Shown in pieces: positions 33,064-44,172 of a stretch of DNA of 64,000 nucleotides. The stretch covers positions 43,683,505 through 43,747,504 of the forward strand of contig OX243814.1 in the NCBI GenBank assembly GCA_945859605.1, read 5' to 3'. How positions within the stretch are numbered: the first letter of the stretch is position 1; each line of letters opens with the position of its first letter. The DNA comes from Lumbricus rubellus (lineage: Eukaryota; Annelida; Clitellata; Crassiclitellata; Lumbricidae). The position numbers and the translations under genes are program-made. The notes beneath the pieces are model-generated. The model searched no databases. It was not told the origin of the DNA and worked only from the letters and a program-made list of their open reading frames with translations.

Positions 33064-34451
33064 TTAAATTATCAAACCATACTGTTGGAATCATATTGTC
33101 AGTTAAATTCCCTGCATATCTGAAAATATTAGAATGATTATATATATAATTATCAGGCCATAAAGACAATAAAAAACAGTTATCTTACATTTTATTGAAT
33201 CTAACAGAAAATTGCTTGAAAACTGAAATTTGAAGTTTAAATATTCGTATATTTTTATCCGTTCAACTTTATTTCGTGAAATTTTGGAATCATATTCTTA
33301 GTCCGATTCTCTAAATATTTGTGAAATTTTAGCTTGATATGTAATCAGGTATTTGAGATATACGCAACAGATGTGGCTTAGTTTTTTTAAGCACGGTGTA
33401 CAAACACAGTTCATGCGATGGACTAGTTAGGCTTACAGATTCTTCAGATCTAGGCTTAGGTTTTAGAATTAAACACGTTGTAGATTCATTACCTCTGTCT
33501 GAACAAGTTCCGTCTGGCAGTAGGCCTATATGGTCGCTCTGCAGGGCACAAGTTAGTTAAGCATGCTTTAACACAATATTTATTGTTTATCATGTTGCTA
33601 AGGCTTAAAATGGCGAAAGTCCAGCACTGTATATCGCACTTAAGCAAGCGAGTTTGAGCACACGATTTGACGAGCATTCTTGCAATGCAGTAAATTCCTA
33701 CTTGTGATAAATTCTTCCTGCAAGTGCTTATAACACCATTGCGAAGACATTGGAAAAACACTTACGCCTATAATAGGCCTACATGTATTCAATCGCAGGC
33801 TTGGTTGAAGAGAGAAGAGGTGAATTTTCGACTCACTAAAACGAACAAGTGCCATTTGATTTATTTATTCACTATTATCAAAATGACACTATGTGCATTC
33901 ATGCTTTTATGGGTATTTTATGGTGAAAGGCAAGACAATCTAAATAGCTTTTACATATCGTTCATGGCTTTGCGATGCAAATTGTAGTGTCTACACGACA
34001 TTGACTAGACCAGGTAATATCTCGGCGGCACGTTTTATTACGCACCGTTTTTCTGTAAGCTTACAACAGCAGTGTAAATGAGTATTTTATGGTTGCCACG
34101 TAGAAATTCTAGGCCTTCTACAAGCAATCTGCTAAGATTTATTAAAAGTTACGGCATTTGAGGACAGCCGCGGACGTACATGTAGACCAAGCGATAAATT
34201 TTAAGCGTTTTATCATAGGCCAACGCTGAAATTTATAGGCTACCAAAAACAAGTTGCGCTCGATTTATAAAAGCAAATAAAATTACCCCCGTCCTTTCTC
34301 TATACACACACTGTCACACATTGTCGGTCATAAATTATGTTCCAGCCTGGTTGCACCACAAAGTGGTTGTGACTATCGTCACCACATGTAACCCTTTGGA
34401 TGTGTAGTGAAGCATTGGACCGTGTGGGGGTAGACCTATATCATAGTTGTT
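33064..34451. other. No gene seen
   Basis: AT-rich stretch with several TAGGCCTA palindromes (about 33521 and 33772). No coherent reading frame or repeat was identified. Confidence 0.45.
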
Positions 34452-34459
34452 GTCATATC

Positions 34460-34633
34460 CAGGGCTTATAGTGTGCCAGGACGGTTATAGACTGCGTCCT
34501 GGAACTTATTTTCAAATCTGAATGCCGTCCTGCCACTTATTTGTCAATAGAGACTGAATAGGTAAGGGGCGTCCTGGCACTTCTTTTTTTTACACTCTGC
34601 CCATGTTGTATTTTTTCTACACATTGAGCACTG
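34460..34633. mobile_element. MITE, 174 bp, hAT-like
   Basis: Ends CAGGGCTTATAGTGTG and the complement of CAGTGCTCAATGTGTA form imperfect TIRs. Perfect 8-bp direct repeats GTCATATC flank it (34452-34459 and 34634-34641). Inside are three GTCCTGGCACTT-like repeats. It inserted at the outer edge of the inverted LTR-like arm. Confidence 0.75.
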
Positions 34634-34644
34634 GTCATATCCAA

Positions 34645-35052
34645 TTATACTGTGAGTTTGTTCCCTCACGCGTTTCCAGTCTCTTCAAACGCTCAGCGCT
34701 GCCTAACACTTTTATAAATTAACTTTATTTTGGTAGCTAATGGCTCGTTGTAAATATCTACAGTTCTTTAACGTTCTACACAATTCAACAACACGTTTCT
34801 CGTATATTTGTTCTTTCAAATCCAGCAGTAGCAAACGTACACCAACGACACGACAACGACTAATTTCACGTGTAAAAAACACAACGTTAATGCCTACATC
34901 GCCATCTTATAAACTATCTGTCTCTGTCTCTCTGTCTCTGTCTCTGTCTGTCTGTCTCTGCCTGTCTGTCTGTCTCTGTGCCTCTGTCTCTCTCTCTGTC
35001 TCCCTATTTCTCTGTCTCTCTGTCTCTCTGTCTCTCTCTGTCTCTGTCTGTT
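34645..35052 (-). repeat. LTR-like arm with CT-rich lead, minus orientation
   Basis: Reverse-complement partner of 31725-31965, with a CT-rich microsatellite (34917-35052, TCTGTCTC units) in the position of the GA-rich lead of the other arm. Confidence 0.55.
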
Positions 35053-36041
35053 AGGGTGGTTGCATCTCTAATAGAAAATTTTCAACTTGAGATGTCACAT
35101 TTCTCCAACCCGCCATTTCGTGACACTTGTTCTATCACCTATGCAGCCCAAAAATTATCAGGATCGAAGAATATTAAGGACTTGCGCAACGTTGTTGAAG
35201 TTTAGGATTTTAAATATAATTGTCTTAATTTCGAGTATGAGTATTATTTACTTCCGATTCTTGGAATTATGTTTTTTACAGAAATACTTCATACTTTTTA
35301 CTTAGGCACAGCTGAAAAGTAATTTCTACAATGTTTTTGTCATCAGTGATTGCCAATTATTTATTTCTATGAGTATTTTAACGGTTATCGACAAATGAGG
35401 TTATTCCTGTGAACGATGATCCATCCAATGCCATGATCTTTTGCTAGTTAAAATCTATTCTAAGTCATCAATGCACTACTGTAACAGTACACACATAGTC
35501 GTACACATATTAGACCTATTATATACATAATTATGCATACATAGGGGAGACCGGGGGTGGTTGCAACATTTTTCACATTTTTGTGTGTAACATTTTTATC
35601 TTTGGAGCTATCTGCAAACTGTTTAGTCCATGTGAATCCTTAATATCTCAGCATCAAAACAAGATATTGTGATGATCTCAGTGACCAAGCATGTACCCAC
35701 AATAACTAACTGAACAGAGGGCTCCAAAATGTTGAAACCAGCCCCGGGCCGGTGTTGGTTGCAACAACCCTCGGGGATGGTTGTAACAGTATTGAAAGTA
35801 GCCTAAATATTCAAATAAGGCTGCGTAGCCAAGGCGCCAACTTAGGCCTGCCTGTGCATCTAACTTATAAGAGTGTAATAATTAAACAAATTCAAAAATT
35901 CAGAGTATCGAGAGCATAAAAGGATAGAAAAACTGTTTTGCCCTAGTAATCGTCATGCGAAAAGTCTGATAAATATTCTCCAGTGGCCTAGCTATAACCG
36001 ATAGAGTTGGACCGGCTACTTCTATCTATGTGGGCTAATGA
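35053..36041. other. No gene seen; GGTTGCAAC motif cluster
   Basis: Contains repeated GGTGGTTGCAACA-like motifs at about 35558-35572, 35753-35766 (GTTGGTTGCAACAACC) and 35777-35790. A single GGGTGGTTGCA lies at 35054. They could be subterminal motifs of a decayed DNA element, but no TIR pair or target duplication was found. Confidence 0.4.
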
Positions 36042-36215
36042 TATTCAATATTTAATTTAAAATGTAAGATTATTTAAAGTCTTCAGATTTTTTCAGAGAT
36101 CACTGTAGAATCGATTCCAGTGTGAGAGTATTCAATATTTAATTTAAAATGTAAGATTATTTAAAGTCTTCAGATTTTTTCAGAGATCACTGTAGAATCG
36201 ATTCCAGTGTGAGAG
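36042..36215. repeat. Perfect 87-bp tandem duplication
   Basis: Two identical 87-bp units (36042-36128 and 36129-36215), starting TATTCAATATTTAATTTAAA and ending CCAGTGTGAGAG, with no difference seen by eye. This implies a very recent duplication or an assembly duplication. Confidence 0.95.
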
Positions 36216-37836
36216 TTATGATTGTCCATCTACCAAAATATTTTAAACTTGATTTATTATATATGCCCAAAAATCGTCTCATAGCCTACAGTTGAAGAAG
36301 CTTTTGTTTGTCATCCATCCTCAAGATTGGCACCGATATGGCCAATCAGAAAATATCTTATAGAAATATTTGTACCGGTAATGAAGTTAACTCGCTTAAA
36401 AAACAACGGAGGCACATAATCCCTACAAATATCCAGTGCAAACCACCTCAAAGTCTCTAATTGTCTTCTTTTACCGGATGTCAACACACCAATCTGCATT
36501 ATTCTTCTGTTTGTCAGAACTTTTAAAATCCATTGAACAGTGGTTAGGCTATCACGGTTTCATCGAGGTGATAAAAATTAATGTAGGCCTAAATGTCACT
36601 TGCCTGGAAAGTTTATTACTGAATTTATAGCAGTTTCATTAAAGCTTTCTAAACTCGAATCCTCTGTTGTTCACTGATGAATCTTGATTCCGCAACTTAA
36701 ATCCCGAAAGCCTGTCTTCAGCAGCAGCAGCAGGCATAGCACACCATTGAACGGAAGTTCATATGAAACTTAGTGGCACGTTGGTAAATACAATAAGTTC
36801 ACTTACTTCCACAATAACCCATAATACATGACACCAACCATCTGCAAATAGTCAGCAATTAATTTTGGTTACCTCCGGGATAAGTCGTTGTCATAATTTC
36901 TCCATACACAAATTTACTTTCTCAATTTATCGCCACAAGGTTGATTAATTAAATTTGTGACTTGACAGTCCAAATCTAGCACCGCTCTCAGTAACTTCTT
37001 TTTCTGCACCCATCTTTGTTTCTTTACTAGCAGAACCGCAATCAGTTTTCGCTCACAATTTCTCATCGTCACGGATAGTTTAGTGGTTAATAGACAGGCC
37101 CGCAGTAAGGATAGTGCGGGCCCTGGTGCTGTGATGAACTTGCTATCAGCTAGCGGTCCATCAAGCACATAATTATACCATGTTTGCTAAAGAGTAAAGT
37201 CAAAGGTTGACTTTCCTGTGGTCACTGTGGTGTATTTATTTTTCTAAGAAAAATTATCAAACGCTAGTATTTCTACAGTGACGGGAGGAATAAGCGACTT
37301 CTTCATTTTGTTAAATAGTTATTACGCTTATGTTCCATTAAGTTGATTATCTTTATTGTTCTGTATAATTATGTCGACAGATTGAAGACCTCCAGCCTTT
37401 TTATATAATTATGCCTATCCCGAATTTCTTATGGTCCATGTCTCTAAACCATACAGAACCGTGCACAATCCATAAAAATGTTTTATCATTCGTTTCTTCC
37501 CATTGATTTTTTCTCCTCAATTTATCGTAATTCTTATATTTATATTTATAAGTCCCTCTTCCTAGATTCAGGTCTGATAAAATACAACATCAGATTTCTT
37601 TCGCAGACTCCAATGATGTCTTGATAAACCGATCTATAAGGCGTCATGATCTTCTTGTACAAAGGTCTCGAAATGATCGGAGAGGAGTGAGCCTAGGCCC
37701 TAGGCCTACAGTAAAAGAGAGGCAACGGAAGTGGGTAAAGGACACAGGTCAGAGTCACTGCTAAGAACAGGTCAACGAATGAGATATGGGGGAAACCGAA
37801 CAAGATGAGGACCACGGATCGATGGATGGATGGAAG
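36216..37836. other. No gene seen
   Basis: AT-rich sequence. A hAT-like terminus (CAGGCCCGCAGTAAGG, then GCGGGCCCTGG) occurs at about 37096-37132, but its partner end was not found. A GATG-rich stretch precedes the MITE at 37845. Confidence 0.45.
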
Positions 37837-37844
37837 GACGGATG

Positions 37845-38052
37845 CATAGGCGTACGAGGCGGGGGTGCAGGGGGGGGGGGCAAATGCTTCCCAACTTTCG
37901 GGAAAGTCTGATTTTTCGGGCAAAAATAGTACCGGACGACTACAAAAAAGGTCGTCAACTTTCGGGCAAGTCTGATTTTTTGGGCAAAAATAGTCCCGGA
38001 CGACAAGTTCAATCTTTGCCCCCCCACTTCTAAAATCTCCCGTACGCCTATG
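37845..38052. mobile_element. MITE, 208 bp, hAT-like
   Basis: Perfect 12-bp inverted ends CATAGGCGTACG / CGTACGCCTATG. 8-bp direct repeats GACGGATG at 37837-37844 and 38053-38060; the surrounding DNA is GATG-rich, which weakens this a little. Inside are two copies of a TTTCGGGCAAGTCTGATTTT-like unit and polyG/polyC at the ends. Related to the MITE at 4261-4538. Confidence 0.8.
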
Positions 38053-38149
38053 GACGGATGGGTGGATAGATAGAAAGATGATGCTAGATTGCATAATAGA
38101 AAATAATGGATATGGACAGCTCGAGGAAGAGGCCAAAGTGCCCAACATC

Positions 38150-38872
38150 AATTTTTCTTTGCAGCTATTGATGTCAAATTTTGCATTTAGATAGAGGACC
38201 GTCAGATCCACCCAGTGGAAGAGTTGGCGAATCTCTACTTGCTACTTCCATTCCATCGCCATAGTTTCACAGCTATTCACTTGAAAAGTAGCAGATATAT
38301 AGGGTGCCACCGGGACCACCTCGCCCCCAACCAACACACACCACGCCCCGCAGGGGCCGGGTGGGGCGGAGCGTTGTTTAAGGGGGCGAAATGTTTTGGA
38401 GGGACCAATTTTTTGCATTTTGCCAGCTATTTATCTGAAACTTTGCATCTAGAAAGAGGACCGTCAGGTCCAGACATTGTAGGGGTTGGTGAATCTCTCT
38501 CACCACGGGTCCACGGTGGGTGCAATAACTCAAACTTTTGCTATTTTCCATTCCATCGCCATTGTTTCACAGCTATTCACCTGAAAAGTTGCAGCTAGAT
38601 AGGGTGCCACCGAGACCACCTCGCCCCAAGCCAAAACACACCTCGCCCCGTATGGAACCGGTGGGGGCAGGGTATGGGGTGGAAAAATTTTGGGGACGAC
38701 ATTTTTTTAATTTTGCAACAATTGATATGAAACTTTGCATGTGGACAGAGGACCGTCAGGTCCAGCCAGTGGAGGGGCCATGGTGGGGTGCGAAACCCAA
38801 ACTTTTGCTTGCCATAGCTTCGAACACGACTATTTACATAAAATTCCCGGGCGTCGCCGGATACCCAGCTAG
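38150..38872 (+). mobile_element. Helitron-like element, 3' part
   Basis: Ends CCCGGGCGTCGCCGG...CAGCTAG (CTAG at 38869-38872) followed by T. This is the Helitron-type 3' terminus: a GC-rich hairpin plus CTAG inserted between A and T. Internally it has repeated modules of about 295 bp, with AAACTTTGCAT...GAGGACCGTCAGGTCC at about 38159, 38418 and 38711. The duplicated locus at 58338 shows uninterrupted CA|TACTTTATAAATC, which confirms the right boundary. The left boundary is not resolved. Confidence 0.65.
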
Positions 38873-39211
38873 TACTTTATAAATCTCCAAATGTTATAGT
38901 TTATTTTTCAATTAGCTTATCTCAGATTTCTTCAGGTCCAAAATCTTTTTCAAGAGAAAAGCTGGTCCTAACTAACGTTTAGTCCTAAAATGTCTCGTAG
39001 GCCCAACTCTAATTTTATGTCTTCATACTGCTGGGAGTTACTTCCTGTCCGCGTTATGTTTCCCGCTCCCTTTCAACTTCTAGCTTCGCCATCCTTATCG
39101 TTTTATCATTTATCTGTGACGAACGTTGATGTCGCTTGACTATCTCAGTGCAGAGGTTAAGTTGTGAACACTGGTAGAGCCGTAGGCCTACTATTTTCTA
39201 TATCATTGATA

Positions 39212-40347
39212 CAGTGGCGGCGCTACGCCAGGGCATGGCAGGGCAAATGCCCTAGTAAAAAAGCCTTTTCCTTGGCTGCTGCCCTGGTCGTTACCCTGCC
39301 AGAAATTGTGCCCTGCCAGAATTTGTTCAGGCATAATTGTTTCTTACTGTTCACGTGCATCCGTTCTCTGGAATGAAAAATTCATTCTGGAAGGCAATAG
39401 TTCTGGGAAAGAAAAATTCTGGTAGGGGAAAATTTTGGCAGGGCAAAGTTCTGACAGGGAAAAACTTCTGCATGGCAAGGCAAAAGTTCTGATAGGAAAA
39501 AATTCAGGAAGGGCTAACATTCTAATAGGGCAAAATTCTGGCAGATAAAAATTCTCGAAGGCAAAAATTCTGGTAGGGCAAAATTCTGGCATGGCAAAAG
39601 TTCTGGCAGGGTATAAGTTCTGGCAGGGAGAAATTCTGGCTTGGAAAAGTTCTGACAGGGCTTTGTCTACATGTATATTGAAATGTCGAAACGGCTTGTT
39701 TCTGCGAAGAGCTATTCCTCTGCGTCACCATGCAGATTATAAATTATTCGTGAATTGACAAAGTAAGATCTTGATTGTGAAGTTTCAAATTAAAACTAGT
39801 GGAACAAAAAGTATGTAGCAGAACAATTTTACATTGAATTTAACTATAAATACAATGTATATTGCAATGCTCAGGGTACATGCAGAATATTCATGCGTTA
39901 TAAATACAATGGTCCAGTACCTGTAACTAAAATAAACCCGGAATTCGCCCCCAAAACAGAAACCCAGACGAAAGCCAAAAAATCCAGATCTGGTGGGAAA
40001 ACCCAGCTGTGGCATCACTTTATAGCGAGCACGGAGCCAGGGCCGGATAAAAAAGCGAGAGCCCTGTTCTGAAAATTTGTTGGGAGATCTTCGGCCAAAA
40101 ACATTTTATGACATTTTTCCAGTCGTTTGGTCGAAATTTCGGCAGGATATACCAATTGTTTCCTTTAAAAAAATTCGCATGTGTTGGGCCCCTAAAGTGT
40201 AGGGCCCCTGTTCGGCCGAACATGTCGAGCATGCCTTAATCCGGCCATGAGAGTAGCGCCAAATTATAAGCTAATGTAAGCCCGTACTACCGAGCACGCG
40301 ACTCGACCTCTGCCCTGGCTACAAAAAAGTGTCTGGCGCCGCCACTG
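39212..40347. mobile_element. Non-autonomous hAT-type element, 1,136 bp
   Basis: Inverted ends CAGTGGCGGCGC / GCGCCGCCACTG. Perfect 8-bp direct repeats CATTGATA (39204-39211 and 40348-40355). The paralogous locus near 58710 has one related copy of this octamer (CATTGACA) and no element. Near the left end are about a dozen degenerate GGCAGGGCAAAATTCTG units (39360-39660). A solitary end of the same family occurs at 60640-60690. Confidence 0.88.
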
Positions 40348-40453
40348 CATTGATAATGGGTTTATCTGTGTGAGCTAGTTCATTCATCACGGTAGATTAT
40401 TGTAGATAGTTCTCCAAAATTATCTTTCCGCAATCGAGGTGATCTATAATTTA

Positions 40454-41648
40454 TCTATATCTATAAGCAAGGATGTAAGTATGTATGTATGTATGTATGT
40501 ATGTATGTATGTATGTATGTATGTATGTATGTATGTATGTATGTATGTATGTATGTATGTATGTATGTATGTATGTATGTATGTATGTATGTATGTATGT
40601 ATGTATGTATGTATGTATGTATGTATGTATGTATGTATGTATGTATGTATGTATGTATGTATGTATGTATGTATGTATGTATGTATGTATGTATGTATGT
40701 ATGTATGTATGTATGTATGTATGTATATGAGTTTGTCCAGAATACACGCCCACAGTTTTGCAGCTATTGATCTGAAATTTTGCACCTAGACAGGGGTCCA
40801 TCCAACTTAAAAAGTGCAGGGATTGGCGAATTTCTAACACCCTGGGGGCCAGGATGGGAAGAATTTTTGGGGGGGGCGACAATTTTTTTTGCAGCTATCG
40901 ATGGCAAATTTTGCATTTTGACAGAGGACCGTCAGGTCCTCCCAGAAAACGAGTTGGCGAATCTCTACCACCAGAGGGAAAATGGAGGAGGGGCAAAAAA
41001 TCCATTTTTTTATTTTTACACCATCGCCATAGTTTCACAGCTATTCACCTGAAACGTTGCAGCTAGATAGGGTGCCACCGGGACCACCTCGCCCCCAACC
41101 AACACACACGTCGCCCCGCAGGGGCCGGGTGGAGCAGGGCATTGTTTAGGGGGGGTGAAAAAATTTTGGGGGCCAATTTTTTCTTCTTCTATTGATGTAA
41201 AATTTTGCATTTAGACAGAGGACCGTCAGGTCCTCCCAGAAAACGAGTTGGCGAATCTCTACCACCAGAGGGAGAATGGGGGGGGGGGCAAAAAAAACAT
41301 TTTCCCTATTTTACACCATCGCCATAGTTTCACAGCTATTCACCTGAAACGTTGCAGCTAGATATGGTGCCAAAGGGACCACCTCACCCCCAACCAACAC
41401 ACACGTCGCCCCGCAAAGGCCGGGTGGGGCAGGGCGTTGTTTCGAGGGGCGAAAAAATTGGGGGGGGCATTTTTTGGCAGTTTTGAAGCTGTTGATATGA
41501 AACTTTGCATGTAGACAGAGGACCGTCAGGTCCAGTCAGTGGAGGGGCGTGAAACCCCAAACTTTTGCTATTTCCATTCCGTCGACATAGCTTAACGGCT
41601 ATTAAATTTTACATAAAATTCCCGGGTATCGCCGGGTATCCCAGCTAG
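40454..41648 (+). mobile_element. Helitron-like element, 1,195 bp, with (ATGT)n
   Basis: Starts TCTATATCTATAAG after an A. Ends CCCGGGTATCGCCGGGTATC, then CAGCTAG (41645-41648), before a T. This is the 5'-TC...CTAG-3' structure between A and T of Helitron-type elements. The related locus near 58790 lacks it. It contains a tetranucleotide array just inside the 5' end and modules of about 295 bp shared with the element ending at 38872. It encodes no Rep/helicase and so is non-autonomous. Confidence 0.75.
40479..40725. repeat. (GTAT)n microsatellite, about 62 units
   Basis: Perfect tetranucleotide run of about 247 bp inside the 5' end of the Helitron-like element. Frames through it give meaningless VCMY or HTYI repeats. 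Confidence 0.98.
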
Positions 41649-42048
41649 TGTCTTGATAAAGTACAATAAAGGCTTATTATTCCGCAGTTAAGTGTTATCA
41701 GTCATACAATGTCATGTATTTTCAGCTGACGGCCATTGAGACCGATGGGCCGATCAGACAGACAGGCTACCCAAACCTCTAAACAGACGACAAGTTAGCA
41801 TGTACTTAAGAACGAGTATTTGAATTTATAATAGGCTGACTATTGACTAAGTAGAAATGCAAGTCACGCTTTATTTATACCGGTAGTCCTTCGTAATTTT
41901 TATTGCCGCTCTCTTCCATACAAATATTGAACCGACTTTTGGATCTTAATACAGCATGAATCTGCCCGATTCAAGCAACGTATGGACACGCCAATCGCTT
42001 ACGATTGGCGTGTGCTCATGTAGAATATTAAGTCATTATAGGTATTAA

Positions 42049-42252
42049 TGAGCAAGGACGCTGTGCTGCTAACATGGTTCGATGGAGACAGGCTTCGGAC
42101 CCACTGTGTAGCTGTGGAGAAATCCAGACAATGTCACACATCGTAGATGACTGCAAAACAACTCGCTTTCCGGGTGGCTTAACCGCCTTACATGTGGCTG
42201 ATGAGGCTGCTGTTCAGTGGCTGGACGCGTTCTGCAAAAGCTAAATAAATAA
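42049..42252 (+). pseudogene. 5'-truncated LINE tail with target duplication
   Basis: The open frame ends at the stop 42242-42244 and encodes the C-terminus of a non-LTR retrotransposon ORF2. It includes the zinc-knuckle-like CSCGEIQTMSHIVDDC, then TRFPGGLTALHVADEAA and QWL. It is followed by AAATAAATAA. 11-bp direct repeats ATAGGTATTAA flank it (42038-42048 and 42253-42263), and the paralogous locus has no such insertion. It is a classic target-primed insertion of about 200 bp. Confidence 0.9.
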
Positions 42253-42263
42253 ATAGGTATTAA

Positions 42264-43678
42264 AGCTCATGCAGTCTAATTTTCATGTAGCCTACCGGTA
42301 ACTTGGTAAAAACAATGACCGAAAACGACGGCGAATTTTGTGTAGGCCTGTCATAAATTAACATAGGCCCTACTAATTCGCTTGCTAATTTAAAACTGAG
42401 AAGTAGGCCTATAGCAGTAAACCTAAGGTTACGTGATAATAGGCATATTAGCCTAGTAACAGAATGTACGGAAGCATTTGCGGCTCTACTAATGTGTCAT
42501 CTGTCATCATTCTTTCATTTATTCATTCATTTCGAAAATTTCGTGCCCCTAGAACTACATGGTTCTATGTCCACTTTTCGCGAAGCTGAGAAAAACGAAT
42601 TTTAGGATTTGGTGACGAAAATGTTTTCCCTTGTTTCATTGATGGCGATTAAATTTACATTTTCGGACAACGCCGTTTTCTCTAGTATGAGCATTATAGG
42701 CCTACCGTATAGTGAATATTATAAAGCAGAGTCCTATAAGCTTAATAGGGCTGCAGTCTCAAATCCTTTGACAGCACAGAAATGACAGCCAGGCCCGCAT
42801 TAAGGTATATGTGCTAAGGGTGCTGCAGCACCCGGGCCCGCAGTTTTTAGGGGCCCGCAAATATTTGTCGGAATGATGAAATTGTGAGGGCGAATTCTGC
42901 GACATCCATGCAATCAAACTTCTCAACACGAGAGAATTGGCTAAAGTCATACAATAAAAACAATTATTTTTCCGTAGACCAGTCCTACATGTATTTTTTT
43001 TATAGCTTTACATATATTTTCAGCTAAAATGTGTAAACTGTTGTGGTTTACTGTATAGATCTGACCAAAATTTAGGCTAATTATAAAATAATGAAATGCC
43101 ATCGGGCAGCCATGGTAAAAATGTCACTGTGAACCTGCAGTTTTATAAATAGGCCAAAGTGGACGTCATAAATTAGAGACTTATTTTGCGTACTTACTTT
43201 TCTCGGTACACCCATCACCTACATTGTACAATGTAGGTCTACGCACTCATACGCAAATTGCCTAATCCGGCGACCCTCCTTGCGTAGACCTACGTTGTAA
43301 TAATTAGGCCTAGGCCTAGGCCCTATATGGACAGCTCCGTATTCTGATTTTACGTAAGCTATTACGGGCTGTCAGCCCATGGACTACGATGATGATGATT
43401 ATGATTAGCACTAATTTTGGCAATCAACAAAGCGTTGGCAACAGGCCGCAACCAAACTCTGTCAATTCCTGTTAGGTGTAATGGAAGGAAGAACCATACA
43501 TTTATGCCAACAGTGGCAAAGCATAAAACTAGGAGTCCACTGCGCTAAACAGTAAACAATTCCCAGAAGATAACGTCATGCAGCACGATATTAATTAAGA
43601 CACAAGCATAATAAGCTTAGCCAAGTTTCAGAGTGTGACAGCTCTTAAATAGGCTAGGCCTAATAGCAGATTTGCAGC
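42264..43678. other. Intergenic; end of duplication and a solitary hAT-like end
   Basis: The end of the segmental duplication (to about 42480) and AT-rich DNA with many TAGGCCTA copies (for example 42406, 42697, 43308 and 43651). CAGGCCCGCATTAAGG...GCAGCACCCGGGCCCGC at about 42793 looks like a hAT-like terminus without a visible partner. Confidence 0.45.
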
Positions 43679-44172
43679 TTACAGTAATTGTCGAAGCTTT
43701 TGTCGAAGAAAGCAATGAATGATCTGCTCAAATGGAAGATTACTTTTCAGTTTCTTAAACTCAAACATTGCTTCTGAGATTGAATGATTGCAGTCGATCA
43801 GACATCTCACTTTCAAATACCTTGCAAGAAAATGCCATCCTAGAAAGTAATGGCATTTCACAGAGTAAAATTTGTCTATCGCAAATATTGAAATCAAAGA
43901 CTTCCTACGGTAAGTGTGTCGGGCAAACTCTTGCTGGAATGTCATCACAGCCTGATCTGATTTGCACAAATCGTCATTCAGAGGCGATAAATAGCAAGCA
44001 AGTGTGTGAAATCCAAGCAAACATTGGATATCTCTGTCGAAATAGGAGTCAAACGGCGACACGACCATCACATTTGCAAATGAATGTTCCCTTAGGTTTC
44101 TTTGTAGTTCTGGTTGACTGAGAATGACTTCACATAACTGCAAGGCCTCAGCATATTTACGACATGTGTAGG
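43679..44172 (-). pseudogene. Out-of-frame 3' tail of Mab-21/cGAS-like paralogue A
   Basis: Continues the C-terminal extension of paralogue A in a different frame: CRKYAEALQL, FANVMVVSPFDSYFD, LLGFHTLACYLSP, WHFLARYLKVRCLIDCN, then HCFLRQKL. It aligns throughout with the intact 3' part of paralogue B (50207 upward). The break is explained by five extra bases at the junction near 44170, reading TAGCC on the minus strand just after the YL codons. Whether a short intron or stop-tolerant truncation is used cannot be told from sequence. Confidence 0.75.

Larger units (their letters stand above)
38873..42480. repeat. Segmental duplication, copy I
   Basis: Diverged but collinear with 58338-59690. 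Shared blocks include TACTTTATAAATCTCC, CCTGTCCGCGTTATGTTTCC, GTGCAGAGGTTAAG, CAATAAAGGCTTATTA, GGCTACCCAAACCTCT and the AATTCGC/TTGCTAATTT region near 42375. Copy I is longer because it contains three later insertions (39212-40347, 40454-41648 and 42049-42252). Its function is unknown, with no conserved frame evident. Confidence 0.85.

Noticed and set aside
34740..35054. 104-codon Ser/Leu/Val/Cys-rich frame
   Set aside because: Runs through the CT-rich microsatellite of the inverted LTR-like arm.
40034..40247. Nested hAT-like element (CAGGGCCGGAT...ATCCGGCCATG) within the 1,136-bp element
   Set aside because: Plausible inverted ends, but the flanking octamers do not match, so no target duplication supports it.
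40439..40882. Open frames of VCMY or HTYI repeats on both strands
   Set aside because: They read a perfect (GTAT)n array in the Helitron-like element.
37096..42830. CAGGCCCGC-type termini at 37096 and 42793 as the two ends of one element
   Set aside because: Both are in the same orientation, so they cannot be a TIR pair.
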